Positions 21,951-34,300 of a DNA stretch of 64,000 nucleotides are shown one piece after another; the first letter of the stretch is position 1, and each line of letters starts with the position of its first letter. The position numbers and the translations under genes are program-made. The stretch lies in contig NC_044277.2 in NCBI RefSeq assembly GCF_004027225.2, positions 97,213,552 through 97,277,551 of the forward strand, read 5' to 3'. A model generated the notes under the pieces. The model was not told the origin of the DNA. It saw nothing but the letters and a program-made list of their open reading frames with translations, and ran no database searches. Source of the stretch: Strigops habroptila (taxonomy: Eukaryota > Chordata > Aves > Psittaciformes > Psittacidae).

Positions 21951-22891
21951 TGAGCCTGCCGTGGTTTCCTCTAGCGCCAGTTAACAGAGTTCAGCTGTCG
22001 GCCCTGGGGGAGTAATGACCTCCTCCTGACCCGCCGGGAACCGGTGCGCAGGAATGGGCGGTGAGTGGGGTCCGCAGCAGGGCTTCAGTTCGGTCCAATG
22101 CCCTCGCACTGGTTTCCTTCTACATCTGATACTGGGATGTGTCATGGAGCATCCATGTTCCCAGAAACACTCCCCCATGTGCTCTGCCAGAGCCCTGTTG
22201 TCTTCCTGGTTCTTTTTGCAGGTGCATGCTCTGATGATTTCTATTCTCTCCCTTTTCTAGCAGTGCCTCTGTGTAGTTTTCTCCTCTTTTCAATGTGCCT
22301 CTCCAGGGATCTTCTCTCACCAACAACCCTGAGACTGGCTCCTGCAGCCCATGCAATGGGGAAATCCTTTTCCAGACCCCACCTATAAACCCAAGCCTTC
22401 ATTTTTTTTGAAGTTACTTGGCTATTGCCCTTTTGTTACTTGACTGTTGCATTCTGAATAACTACAATGAGCTTTGTTGTGGCACATGGGAGGATTCCTC
22501 ATGGATATGCAAATTAAGGAAGCATATCCATATGTGTCCTCATAGCAGAAGTTGCTTTAAATGTAAATCTGCATCATAATAGTCTGTTATGCTGATTTTA
22601 AAGATTTTTGCCTTTCAGATTCTACACGTGGCTTTGAAGCAGGGAACTGGCGTGTGAAAGGGAACCTGGATCCTGCTCTCCATATGCCGCAGGCATCGGC
22701 TGTGGGGAGCTCCATGTCTCCGGCAGTGAAGTTCAGTTTCACATCTCAATGACCTCAACTCTTTCTGTCTTTTAAACCCACATGTTTTCTTGAGAAGTCT
22801 TATCCTGTTTAATACTGAAGTTGATTAGAAACTCTTTAATCTCTCTTCCTGGCTCGTTATTTTGGGATTTGTTCCCTTTTCTCATTTTACG

Positions 22892-23203
22892 ATGGTTTAT
22901 TGCTCAGTGCTGAATTGTCAGAATGCTATCACATACAAGAACAGCACTGTTACTTCCTATGGTTTTCCTCTACAAAATAAGCCTTTCCTGCAGCAGTGGA
23001 TTCACAACATGGGCAGGGATGTGGGGACGCCACCCAGGCACCAGCGGTTGTGTTTGAAGCACAGTTCTGTTGAAACTGACCCTTTAAAAATGAGAAAAAA
23101 CTGACAGCTGCTGAAAGAAGCCATTCCCAAAAAATTCTTTTTGGGGGAAGACGGGGAACTGGCTCATCAGCACGCTGCGGAGTTTCCGTGGTGGGATAAG
23201 TAA
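22892..23203 (+). pseudogene. THAP-domain zinc finger pseudogene
   Basis: The frame starts MVYCSVLNC and shows the C2CH spacing of a THAP domain: Cys-x4-Cys, 44 residues, then CLKH (Cys-x2-His), with the expected Trp in QQWIHNMGR and Pro in GTPP. An in-frame TGA at 23102-23104 interrupts it after KMRKN. Beyond that stop the same frame continues with EAIPKKF, which aligns with the AVPTIF box that ends THAP domains, until TAA at 23203. The Phe that normally follows the zinc His is Ser. THAP domains are DNA-binding modules related to P-element transposase. The domain is contiguous here with no intron, so a retrocopy or a decayed single-exon copy is possible. Confidence 0.7.
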
Positions 23204-23468
23204 CAAATCTCAGAAACAAATCTGGAATCCTGAGCCCTTGAGGGTAATTAAGATGTTGTCTTTATTTCCCTTAAATTAAAGGAAGATTTGCACATGGAGC
23301 CCTTCAGGGGAGCAGCAGTATGGGAAACGGGCTATATGGCCCATAAAACATTGCCAAGCACCACAGTGGGGTTTGGTTTTCCCCTTGGAATTGCAGAATG
23401 CAGAGGTGGCACTGGGAATTAAAAGGCGTGTTGGTGCTCTTTGCACTCAAATCTCAGTGTTGTGCCTA

Positions 23469-23752
23469 AATCATAGAATGGTTTGAGTTGGAAAGGACCC
23501 AAGATCACTTAGTTCCAATCCCCCTGCCATGGGCAGGGACGCCTCACACTAGACCATGTCACCCAAGGCTCTGTCCAACCTGGCCTTGGACACTGCCAGG
23601 GATGGAGCATTTACCACCTCTTTGGGCAACCTGTTCCAGTGCCTCACCACCCTCACAGTAAAGAACTTCTTTATATCTAACCTGAACTTCCCCTGTTTAA
23701 GTTTAAACCCATTACCCCTTGTCCTATGGCTACAGTCCCTGATGAAGAGTCC
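23469..23752 (-). mobile_element. CR1 LINE fragment, antisense
   Basis: AATCATAGAATGGTTTGAGTT, the CCTGCCATGGGCAGGGACGC block and the TTGGGCAACCTGTTCCAGTG block identify an antisense CR1 3' end. Confidence 0.93.
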
Positions 23753-25117
23753 ATCTCCAGCATCTTGGGGAGCAAACCTGCTGTTTGCTGGAAATGCAAT
23801 CCCACTTCACACCGTGGAACGGGCTCACTCCTCACAAACCTGTGTTTGTATGTGACACTCCTCATGCTTGGAAAAACTTCCTTTAGAGTCACTGAGCTGA
23901 CCTGTTGATGCCCACGGTGTGGGTATCTGGGGCTGAGCCAAAAGCTGAATTTCTGCTCAGCCTTCTCCCCTGTGTATTTAACTGGGGCTGTGATCCCGTC
24001 TAGCGACAAATTGCTGAAACTTAATTATTTCCCTTGGCAGCGGATGTGTACAATTGAGTTTATACATGACGTGAGCTGCAAAATGTCTCAGCCAGCGAGA
24101 CGGGCGTTAGATTGGAAGGCAAATTAAAACAGACTCAAAGGCAAGCACGCACAAACACGGTACTTGGATATAAAGTGCAGCTACAACATATGTACACTCC
24201 ATGTAATATACTGCAGAAAAACCCACAGTATTAATCTCTCAGTATTACAGAGCTTAATTTGTCACTTGTGTTAACATTTATTATTAGGGAAGAACCCTGA
24301 CAGCCTGTGGCACTGCCTCAGGGCTTGTTTAAAATACCCTCTGGAGTATTTTCTGGTTTTCAGTGAAAGGAAGAGTTACGTTCCCTGATGGCGCTGAGTA
24401 TCAGTGGCAACCACGGATATTTTTTGTTTTAATGTTAATTTTTGACCCAGTCATTACAGAAAGTCATTGCTTCAGTTGAGTCACATTATTCTAAAGTCAT
24501 TTTACTCATTCTGAGCTATGTGCAGAAGTAACAGTAGGAGATTGGTATATAAAGGCCTTAATTATATAAATTCCTTAATTAGTCTGCTGGTCATACACAG
24601 CATGGTATGTAACAGTACAACAGTGCTAGAAACAGTTGGCTGGGGGCTGCTTCCTTACCACTGTTTGAAGAAAAGGGCTTTCAAGGATGGTGGCTGTGGC
24701 TACTGATTGCTTTGGTTTAGGTTCCTGGAACGTTTGATGGTGCTGCAGCACATGAGGGGAAGGGTTTGGAAGACTGGCAGAAAGAGCTTTACCAGAAGGT
24801 GATAGAGGAGAATTACAAGTCTATAACCACACTGGGTTAAACAACAAAGGTTAGTTTTCCGTTTCTCACTGAAGGCCATGCTGTTCCTGGCCTAGCTCTT
24901 GCCTAACAGTCACTCCTCAAACCCCTTGATTTCTCAAGAATTAATCTTTAGATACTTCTGAATCTTTGTGGGAGATGATAAGCTCCCACAGTCTAAAGTC
25001 TGAAGGCTAAAGTCACTTAGGCTAAAGACTAAGCCTAAAGTCACTTCAGTCTAAAGACTGAAGGACAGTCACTTTCCTGACTGCTCCAAGATCACTGCCT
25101 CACTACACTCTGTGGAT

Positions 25118-25662
25118 GTATCATAGAATCATCCTAGAACGGTTTGGGTTTGAAGGAACTTTAAGGACCACCCAGTTCCAACCCCCTGCCACGGGCAGGG
25201 ACACCTTCCACTAGAGCAGGTTGCTCCAAGCCCCGTCCAGCCTGGCCTTGAACACTGCCAGGGATGGGGCAGCCACAGCTTCTCTGGGCAACCTGTGCCA
25301 GGGCCTCAGCACCCTCACAGGGAAGAACTTCTTCCTCAGATCTCAGCTAAATCTCCCCTCTGTCAGTTTAAAGCCATTCCCCCTTGTCCTGTCCCTACCT
25401 GCCCTTGTCAAAAGCCCCTCTCCAGCTTTCTTGCTGGCCCTTTTAGGCACTGGAAGCTGCTCTAAGGTGTCCCTGAAGCCTTCTCTTCTCCAGGCTGAAC
25501 AAGCCCAGCTCTCTCAGCCTGCCTCAGAGCAGAGGTGCTCCAGCCCTTGGAGCATCTTCATGGCCTCCTCCGGACTTGCTCCAATAGCTCTACGTTATTC
25601 CTGTGTTGGGGGCCCAGAGCTGTACGTAGGACTGCAGTGGGGTTTATGATTCTATGATGATG
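25118..25662 (-). mobile_element. CR1 LINE fragment, antisense
   Basis: Runs from ATCATAGAATCATCCTAGAA through CAGGTTGCTCCAAGCCCC to the CTGTACGTAGGACTGCAG part. At over 500 bases it is one of the longer CR1 copies here. It lies in the first intron of the decayed zinc-finger gene. Confidence 0.93.
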
Positions 25663-26774
25663 ATGCCCTAGAAAATGAAGAAGTCTTACTAGTCAGTTTT
25701 AAGTGCCCAGCTATACATTTGTTTGAAGTCTTTCTTTTTTTCTTAAACTTGAATGTGTGAGCCCTCACTGGCTTCTCAGCATTCAGGTAATTCCTTGGAT
25801 AAATAGAAGAACCTGCTGTAATTAGGGGCTAAAAGTCCTTTTACATGTCTTCTGAACCAGAGGAACAGAAGTGCTGTGAAGCCCAGGAGCCTCCGATGTT
25901 GCATACATACAGTTTGTGCTTTACGGTGCTCTTCAGTTGCATTTAACAATTGCTGATATAGCTATCCCTGTTCTTTTGCTGTATCTGCACTTCCAAATTT
26001 GAAATGACATAGAATAAAGAGACAATGTAACCCCATTTTTTTTCAATTCTTTACATACCTTCTGGGTTTTTTACCGTAGAAAAACTAGAGGCTGCAGACG
26101 AGCTGCCTCTATTTTTTCTACAGCTCTGCTCTGTTAAAAGAATATGTGCTGTGCATTGCAGGAGGAGGGATTAGCTGGGGGAAAATAAGTTCATGTATCA
26201 GAAAGACAGCTAGAACTGAATCAGAACATACTGCACCAGTGAGCTGAATTAGGCTTCAAGGCTGTAATCAATCCGAGACCTTCCACTTTTGAACATTTAA
26301 CTTTCCAACCTTTTGGATTTCTGGAATATTTAATGAAATTGGAAGACAAATACTGCTCACTTGCTTCCCAGCCACCCTTTTTGATGGCACATAGCTGCAC
26401 GTGCCCTTTTATCCTTGTTGGACCTTTCCCCAGTGTGAGAGATGTGCTGTTAGGCAGTGGGTTACACAGGTGTTTGTTGGAAAACAGCATCACGGAGTCT
26501 TTTGGTACAGTTCTAGGAACAACCAGGAAAATGTTGTTCTTTGAGAAAGGAAAAGGCAGTATTTTCCATGTAAATTCATAAAAATGGGTCATGTTACAAG
26601 GAGCGGGCATAAGTGAAGCACAGGGCACAAAGACTTGAAGGGGACTGGCTGGCAGCAAGCTGTCTTCAGGACTGCTTGTTGCGCAACTTACCCTTTGTCT
26701 ACATCCATACAACGAAGTAGGTTAGGAAATATCTTTGTAATAAAAGGGAAAAAACAGAGGAGAATAATCACCAT

Positions 26775-26848
26775 CATTTTGAGGTTGGAACTGGATGAGC
26801 TTTAAGGTCCCTTCCAACTCAAACCATTCTGAGGTTCTATGATTCTGG
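26775..26848 (+). mobile_element. CR1 3'-terminal fragment, sense
   Basis: TTGGAACTGGATGAGCTTT followed by AAGGTCCCTTCCAACTCAAA and ending TTCTATGATTCTGG is the sense CR1 3' terminus, heavily 5'-truncated as is typical for LINEs. Confidence 0.88.
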
Positions 26849-27790
26849 TCCTGGAGTCTATTCTATCATTTCAGTGTTCTACTTCTTGTGCAGACCATAC
26901 TCTTTCCAAAAGCAGCATCCAGGCACACAAGCTGCTGCACATCAAGAATCAATGGGATTTTGGGGAAAGGGAAATTCCTGCAGGTGTGGGTGGGACCCAT
27001 CAGAAATTAAACAGACAACACATTGAAACTGCACAGGCTGGTAGGATTAGAGGGAAGGGGATTGTGGCTCATCCCTGCTTTTTTATCCCAAACTTGTTTT
27101 CTGTGTATGGACATAGCCATGGTGAAACAGGAATTGTTCTTTGGAGATTTATGTTATATCACATCATGTAAAGTGAACATTTGGAATCTTGTTCCAGGCT
27201 GTGCTGTGACCAGATCCGAGTTGCGGAGTCGTGCAGAATGTGGTAAGTACAGAACTGCATGTATCATTCCCAGGAGGATCCCAAGACCTGAGCTGCCCAA
27301 TTTCAGACAAGGAGGTAACATCTGAGAGTCGTCAGAATTCAGCACCAGTCAGGCAAATCCAACAGGAAATAGGAGAGGTGACAGCTCTCTCGAGGAAGGA
27401 GATCCCAGTGAATTCAAAGAGATCCTTTGCTGTCAGCAAACCCATACAGGAGAATGTGCCTGTATCTGTGCATGGAATGTCACAAGACTCTTAAATTGAA
27501 AATTGGACTTAAAAAACATAAGCAAATTCACACCAAAATGGCTCGAGTGCCCTTGTACATCTGCACAAACTGCCATAAAAGCTTTGGTCGCCACATGGAC
27601 CTGATCCGTCACCAGCAAACTCACACAGGAGAGAGGCCATGCAGGTGTATGGAATGTGGAAAAAGTTTTGTGGGAAAACCCAGACTCATTAATCACTTGT
27701 GAACTCATAACATACACATGTAATCAGTGTGCCAAAGCTTTCTGAGACGGTTATTCCATCCAGTTATCAAAAAATCCCTCTCGGTCCCAA

Positions 27791-28195
27791 GATCATAGAA
27801 TCCCAGAATGGTTTGGGTTGGAAGGGACCTTAAGATCATCTAGTTCCAACCTCCTGCCATGGGCAGGGACACCTTCCACTAGAGCAGGTTGCTCTAAGCC
27901 CCGTCCAACCTGGCCTTGAACACTGCCGGGGATGGGGCAGCCACAGCTTCTCTGGGCAACCTGTGCCAGGGCCTCAGCACCCTCACAGGGAAGAACTTCT
28001 GCCTCACATCTCAGCTAAATCTCCCCTCTGCCGGTTTAAAGCCATTCCCCCTTGTCCTGTCCCTGCCTGCCCTCGTCAAAAGCCCCTCTCCAGCTTTCTT
28101 GTGGGCCCCTTTAGGCACTGGAAGCTGCTCTAAGGTGTCCCTGGAGCCTCCTCTTCTCCAGGCTGAACAAGCCCAGCTCTCTCAGCCTGTTGAGA
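27791..28195 (-). mobile_element. CR1 LINE fragment, antisense
   Basis: Starts ATCATAGAATCCCAGAATGG and ends in CTCTCTCAGCCTG. It follows directly on the broken fourth finger of the decayed zinc-finger gene and may have removed its last fingers. Confidence 0.93.
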
Positions 28196-29212
28196 TGGTG
28201 TTTTATAATTGTATAGTGATTGTAGCGGAAGCTTTAGGACAAGGCAGTTTTACTGAACTACATCAAGTTCAAGCATGAAAGGTGTCTGGTTGGTGCCAGC
28301 CTGATAGTCATTGATTAGGAGCTGTTTTTAATTAGCAGCTACATGATTCATATCTGAGAGGAGGATGTAGAGCAGCCTTGACTGTGCCAAAAGCATTACT
28401 AAATATACTGGTGCACCAAACAGCACGTGCTAGAGAATGTCTCTATTAATGCAAAAAAATGCTGGAAGTTCTTCAGGTATGAGAAGACTGAGCAAAATGT
28501 AATGATCAGAACGGGACTGCAGAGCTGTGAGCATGAAGTGGAGCTTCTGAGAGGTGAGCTTAAGATGAATGGTCATGGTCGATGTAAAAATAGCAACCAA
28601 AGGAAAAAAGTTCAGCAGTTGGAGTTGCAGGAGAGCAGTGATGGCAGTTAAAGTGCTGTCATGTGGAAATAATGACCAGAATCGGTTGTTTCAAACATCT
28701 ATTTACTGGGGGGAGAGGTGCCAATTTAATTAATGAGGTTCTGGAAAAGACCATGGATGTATTCTTAACGTGTGTGCAAAGTGCGGGTAACGTTACGCTG
28801 TAAACCAAAGTGGTGGCTTCAGCTCCAGAGGGAAGATTGGCAGATAGGAGAGGAGTCCTGCATAGATGGTGTTTGCTTGTATACTGTGTGTCTTCTGTCC
28901 CCAAGCTGCTGATATTCCACATTTTCACTTATGCCAGATGAGGGAAAAGCGTGAAAAAGTGTCTTAGCAGCCACTTTGAGCCCAGGAATGAAGTTGATGT
29001 CCTCAGCTTCCCTTGAGGAGCAGTAAAGCAAGAAGCAGCTGGTGCTGTGGTGGGGTTTGGTATGTGCTGAAGGGGACTGGGGGAATACACTTGGCCCCAA
29101 GGGATCCCTACCCACTCCATTACAGGAGTAATGTCCAGAAAACCCTTTTATTGTTGGCTTCTCATTCTTTCTTTCTCTTAACTGCCCTGGAGACAGCTTT
29201 TCTTTTATTCTT
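28196..29212. other. Intergenic stretch, no gene recognised
   Basis: About 1 kb of average composition. An open frame at 28427-28651 (Lys/Glu-rich, 74 codons) has no recognisable domain and no linked splice sites. Nothing else is supported. Confidence 0.5.
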
Positions 29213-29432
29213 CATAGAATCCCAGAATGGTTTGGGTTGGAAGGGACCTTAGAGCTCATCCAGTTCCAACCCCCTGCCACGGGCAGGGACACCTTCCACT
29301 AGAGCAGGTTGCTCCAAGCCCCGTCCAACCTGGCCTTGAACAATGCTAGGGATGGGGCAGCCACAGCTTCTCTGGGCAACCTGTGCCAGGGCCTCACCAC
29401 CCTCACAGGGAAGAACTTCCTAAGATCTCACT
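29213..29432 (-). mobile_element. CR1 LINE fragment, antisense
   Basis: ATAGAATCCCAGAATGGTTT through CCTGCCACGGGCAGGGACAC to GGGCCTCACCACCCTCACAG. Confidence 0.92.
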
Positions 29433-29885
29433 GAAAAGAAATAATCACCTTGTTTAGAGGTTTAAGTAGAGACTGAGGTTAAATGGAGATGGAAAGCCAC
29501 AAAGGCAGTGTGCTATCCAACATGATGGCAGAGTTTTTTTGCACAAAATGCTGAGCAAATCTTAAACCACAAAGTGAAGCAAAAAATGAGAGGTTCAGTA
29601 CTAAAGCGAGGTGTCTCCCATGTGGGAAGCATTGAGAGGTTGGCTCCTTGGGTTAGCCATGGACATGGTAAGAGGGAACAGCTACAGGAGTTGTGCTTGT
29701 GTAAAGCATGTTCTGTGATCATTTAAATGGCAAACATTCAGATGTGCTGGGGAAATCTGGAGTCAGACCATCCTAATATGACTTGTGCCCCAAGAAAGGA
29801 GCAGCAGAAGAACCAGGAAGAGACGCATAGTCTATGATTTGGTGGAAACGGTAGTGCCAGGTTTCTCTGACCTTAAGCAGAAGGG

Positions 29886-30050
29886 CTCTGGTATGGCAGC
29901 CAGGGACGGTGATTCCACCACTTCCCTGGGAAGCCCGTTCCATGCAGACACCCAGCTTAAAAAAGAGAGTTTCTGTTGGGTTTGTCCCTCATATAGACCC
30001 TCCTTCCCATTCTACTGCTGCCGGTGGGAACTTTTCCCTTCCTGAGCCCC
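29886..30050 (-). mobile_element. Degenerate CR1-like fragment
   Basis: GATTCCACCACTTCCCTGGG and the CCCGTTCCATGCAGAC that follows resemble an older CR1 subfamily in antisense. Similarity fades after about 30000. Confidence 0.5.
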
Positions 30051-31514
30051 GGTTTAGCCCAGAATGATTAAACAAATAGTTTACGTGCAAGAGTAATTAT
30101 TCCCTTCACACAGCGCTGTTATGAACTTCAAAACCCATTCTTTCTGAAGCTGTATTTAAACCTTGCATTTCCAGCCCACATGGCAAAATACCACTAAAAC
30201 AAAGCATCATATTTTCAAGAAGACCCCAGTGGTAACAATCAGGTAGTCCTTCAGTGCGGTCCCTGCTGGGGTCCTTAGGAAGTTGAGGTTGGAAATGGGT
30301 GGAAGGGCTGCAGAAACTTGCCATTCCTTGCCCGAGTCTTTTCCCAGGAACACTTCTGGAAATCAGGAGATTCTCTGAATTCCTCATTGGGAAACTGTCT
30401 GAATTCTCTTATAGCAGGAAGAGTTTTTCATAGTCTTTGTTATTTAGTAAGACACATAAGGCGAGACTCCGTGTGCTTGCCTTGAGAAATAACGTTCATG
30501 CATAGGGAAATACAAGAAACTGTGTAGACTCTTCAGTTTGTGCAGTCAGAGGGGAAAAAATGCCAGGCCTTCGGCAAGAGAGGTTTTCCTTAAAGAGAAT
30601 TTCCAACATCATTTATTTTTAAAAAGCTTTAGGTGATGTTTAATGTGCAAATGCAAAGCTCACCCTGCTATGTACCACCTTGCCAGGAGTAGCAGTGACA
30701 GGAACACATCTGAGAATAAAACAGTTTTTGTTCAAAGAGCCCCTCTGGTCTCTAAATGGTACAAACAAGGTCAGGGAGTCACACGTGAGACTTTTCTGCC
30801 CTTCCTGGTTTAACTGCAAGTCATGGATTGCTGTTGGAAGCGTTCTCTCCCATTCCCTTCTCCAGTTTGCAAACTGAGAGGTCTGGCATTTTGTGATTGA
30901 TGCTGATAAAAGATTATTTCTTTTTAAAGTTTCTCTTAACTTCTCCCTCTCTCCACTTGATGTAGATGAAGGGTCTCATCCTGCAGCTTCACTCGGTGCC
31001 TCATGGACTGTGGGTGCTGCCATGATGCAAATAAACACAAAACTACAGAAACAGAGCCCTGGTACAAGCACTTTTGGGGAAAGGATCATCTTCCCTTCTT
31101 TGTATGTATTTTTAGTAAAAGCAATCCAAAAAAGAGCCCTTTTCCCAGAGAGCTCCATCTGCTGTTGGGGAGGTTTGGCTTTATCATGTTTATTGCGTGT
31201 AATTTTTACTCTACCCTATTATATCCCATCCTGAGCAAACCCAGGCCCTGCCCACACATTCTGTACCCCAGGCGCTTCCCATTGCCCCAGTTTGGAGACA
31301 GAACTGGAAGCAGGTTTGCAGCAGGTGTCTGGGAGACACCAAGCAAATCTGGTGAGCAGCGGGTTCCAAGAAAAGGGAGGGCAGGGGTTCCTAACGCTGC
31401 GGTTCCTTGTGCTGGTGCCACCCATGCAGGAAGATGCTGCAGGTGCAGGATCTTTACACTGGTTCAGAATTGGCTGGATAAGTTCCCAGAAGGGGAAAAA
31501 AAAATTATAGGAAA
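30051..31514. other. Intergenic stretch, no gene recognised
   Basis: No domain, splice pattern or tandem repeat could be supported. Open frames on both strands are short and lack family motifs. Confidence 0.5.
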
Positions 31515-31732
31515 TGTTTATTGGGGAAAAATGCTTCCCTGTGAGGGTGGTGAGGCCCTGGCACAGGTTGCCCAGAGAAGCTGTGGCTGCCCCATCCCTG
31601 GCAGTGTTCAAGGCCAGGCTGGACGGGGCTTGGAGCAACCTGCTCTAGTGGAAAGTGTCCCTGCCCATGGCAGGGGGGTGGAACTGGATGAGCTTTAAGG
31701 TCCCTTCCAACCCAAACCATTTTAGGGTTCTC
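31515..31732 (+). mobile_element. CR1 LINE fragment, sense
   Basis: GTGAGGCCCTGGCACAGG, AGAGAAGCTGTGGCTGCC, GGAACTGGATGAGCTTT and CCAACCCAAACCATTTT define the sense CR1 3' end. Confidence 0.92.
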
Positions 31733-33170
31733 TTTGGCTTGATGGTGTCTAAAGCTGGTACCAATGAACATGGAGTCCTGACTTTGCATTCCCAAGCGGG
31801 AGAGCTGTCCCTGGGATGAGCCTGCTTCCCACAAGCACGAACCTGCTGTCCAGAGCCAGACGGAAGGTGGGAGAGCAGCTGGTCCCCATCCCTCCTCAGT
31901 AGGAACAGCCGTGACTGTTGCCAGGAGCTGGCTCCTTCCCATACAGATCTACTGGTTGCCAGGTGTGGAGTGAAAAAAAACGAGTAAACTGCCTTTATTT
32001 GCTGGTTTCCCAAAGAAATAGGCCTTCCATGACTGTGCTGTGCCTGTCTGCTGGTCCCCATCACCAAACGCTGTCCCCTGCAGCCCTCCTGGTCCCTGCT
32101 GGGCAAGGGGTGCTGTGTGCTGAGGTTCCGTCAGGGGGGTGCAGCCGAATCCTGGCACCTTTGGAACCGGGGTGGAGAGGGCAGTGCAGGACAGCAGCAG
32201 CTCCACGTGCCGCTGCTCTTTGGTGTTCTGTTTTACCAGACCATTGTTTCCCACCCTCTACCTTTAATTGCACAGAGAGATTGAGCTCCCCGAATGCTGC
32301 TTTTAGCCATTCTCTTTGGGGTCCCCATCCCACCTCCCCCAGTGCTGGAAGCTCTCCATGCCCTGTGGGGCATCACCAGCAGCCCAACAGCTTGTACTGC
32401 TGGTCCCAGGAGACACACTCTCCACCCCCAGTGCTTCTCCTGCTCCGGGCTCTGGTGGGTGCCAGTGGCTCCGGCTCAGCCCCGGGAGCCAGGAGGGTCC
32501 TAGGCCATGGGGCAGGGGCACGGGAGTTTTAGGGGCCTTCAGGTGCCCGAGCTGGGGGACACAGCACTGGAAGAGACGCAGGAGCCATCGCATCTTCAAG
32601 CGAAATGGCTGCTCGGGCTCCCGTGTTGCCTGCTCAGCCCATTAACCCTTCTCGTCCCACCGCCCTCTCTGCTTGGAGGCCGGGACGTCCCACTCCATGT
32701 CCTGTGGACATGTGGAGCGCCGTGCCCACCTATATGCCCCTGAAGCACAAGCTTTCACTGGGAGGTTTCCATGATTGCAGGACCCTAACGCTTTTCCCTG
32801 ATCTGGCACTGGCATCAGCCCTTGGCACTTAGACTGAGAAGTCTCAAGGTTGAGGTGAGTTGGGAGGGTCCCCAAAACCAGGACATCCCCACACATGGGT
32901 CTCACATCCATCTCTGGCCAGGGCAGGGGTCCTGCTGGGGGTGGCTGGGTGCTCCTCTGCCCACATCAGGCCCTCATCCTGCAGCACTCCGGGTGTCACC
33001 GAGTGTTTGCTGGAGGGAGAAGGGGGGTCCCAGCAGCACAGTGTCCCCAGGGGCTGGAGGGACACCCCCTTCCCCACTTGCGGGCTGTCACCCCTGGATG
33101 CTGGCAGGGATGCAGTGCCAGCTGAGCGGGGTAACCCGGGGACTTTGGGCTCAGGGCCCCCACCGGGCCT
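31733..33170. other. Intergenic GC-rich stretch, no gene recognised
   Basis: Composition shifts from average to GC-rich toward gene D. Several overlapping open frames exist on both strands, as expected in GC-rich DNA; none shows a domain or consistent splice sites. Confidence 0.5.
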
Positions 33171-33174
33171 CCAT

Positions 33175-33780
33175 GATGGTGCTGATACTGGAGCCGCAGC
33201 TGGTGCTGGTGCCGGTGCCAGGGCAGAGGCTTGGTGCCAATACCTGGGCCAGGGCTTGGTGCTGATGTTGATGCCAGCGGCAATGCCATCACTTGGCACT
33301 AATGCCGGTGCCAGGGCTTGGTGCCAATGCTGGTAACAGTGCTGACACTGGTGCTGATGATGATACTGGTGCTCAGGCTTGGTATCAGTGGTGGTGCTCA
33401 TGCCGATGCTGCTGCCAGCACTGATGCCTGTGCCAATGCCATTCCCATGCTAGCGCTGATACTGATGCCAGCGGTGGTGCCGGTGGTGGGGGCGGTGGCT
33501 GTGGTGGTGCCAGTGCCGTTCCCGTGCTAGTGCCGATGCTGATGGCCATGCCAGTGCCGATACCAATGCCGATGCTGCCACAAGTGCCACTGTTGAATCT
33601 GTGCTAGTGTCAATACTGATGCTGGTGCTGGTGCCAGCGGCAGCGGTGGTGCCGATGCGTGCCCGTGCTAGTACTGATGCTGCTGCCGGTGCCAGCGCTG
33701 CTGCCGGTGCCTGTGACAGTGCCGGTGCCGGTGGCGGGGTGCTCGTAGTGCCGGTGGCAGTAGCGGTGTCGGTATCGGGG
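33175..33780 (+). repeat. GGTGCC/GGTGCT-type minisatellite upstream of gene D
   Basis: About 600 bases built from imperfect short units around GGTGCTGGTGCC and GATGCTGATGCC, with longer higher-order blocks. It encodes meaningless His/Gln/Arg or Gly/Ala repeats in long antisense frames. It ends at the CpG island of gene D, about 290 bases before the start codon. Confidence 0.8.
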
Positions 33781-34300
33781 CGGCCGGGTGTCGGTGCCGG
33801 TAGGCGGCAGTGCTCCGCGCTCGGCGCCGCTCCCCCGCCCGCTGCCGCGAAGCCCGGCGGAGGCGGATGCAATTCCCCGGCTGCCCCTGGCTCCTCGGCG
33901 GGGCGGCGGGGCCCGGCCCGCAGCGCGCAGGCACCGACAGCGGCTCCAGTCCCGGCCCCGATACCGGCCCCGGCGCGGCGGCGGGCGGCAGCGCGGTCCC
34001 GCTCCGCTCCGCGCTCTCCCCGCCGCGGCCCGGGCCCAGCTGCCGGGGCCCGGCCCAGCACCGCGGGGCCATGGCCGAGTGGGCGCCCGCCCAGGTAAGC
34101 GCGGCCCGGCCCGACCCGAAGCACCGGCACCGGAGGCGGAGACGCTCCCCCCGCGCCGCTCTCCGCCGCCGCCCCGGGCCTGACCGGCCGGGACCCCCCC
34201 CCGGCACTCCCGGCCCGCGGAGCCCCGGCCACCCCGTGCGCCCTCCAGCCCCGGGCCGCCCGCGGGGACCTGACCCAGGATGCCCGGTGCCTCCGGGATG
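33781..34300 (+). promoter_or_regulatory. CpG island and promoter of gene D
   Basis: Dense CpG with GC-box-like runs surrounds exon 1 (ATG at 34071). No TATA box is visible. The transcription start is not determined. Confidence 0.6.

Larger units (their letters stand above)
24721..27770 (+). pseudogene. Decayed KRAB-like C2H2 zinc finger gene (gene C)
   Basis: Four pieces keep family splice borders. 24721-24835 is a KRAB-A exon (VPGTF ... LEDWQKELYQK ... ENYKS) of 115 nt against 127 nt in genes D and G, so it lost exactly four codons from the DVAVYFS part. 26894-26983 (DHTLSKSS ... HIKNQWDFGEREIPAG) and 27198-27242 are symmetric phase-1 linker exons. From 27274 the last exon opens, but it needs frame changes near 27430 to reach fingers YLCMECHKTL, YICTNCHKSF and CRCMECGKSF. 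A stop breaks the third finger (INHL then TGA) and a fourth survives only as YTCNQCAKAF followed by TGA. Two or more frameshifts and stops make it non-functional as a full zinc-finger protein. A truncated KRAB/linker product is possible but unproven. Confidence 0.8.

Noticed and set aside
28427-28651. 74-codon Lys/Glu-rich frame between the decayed ZNF gene and gene D
   Set aside because: No domain, no splice partners and no repeat in paralogous positions. Indistinguishable from chance.
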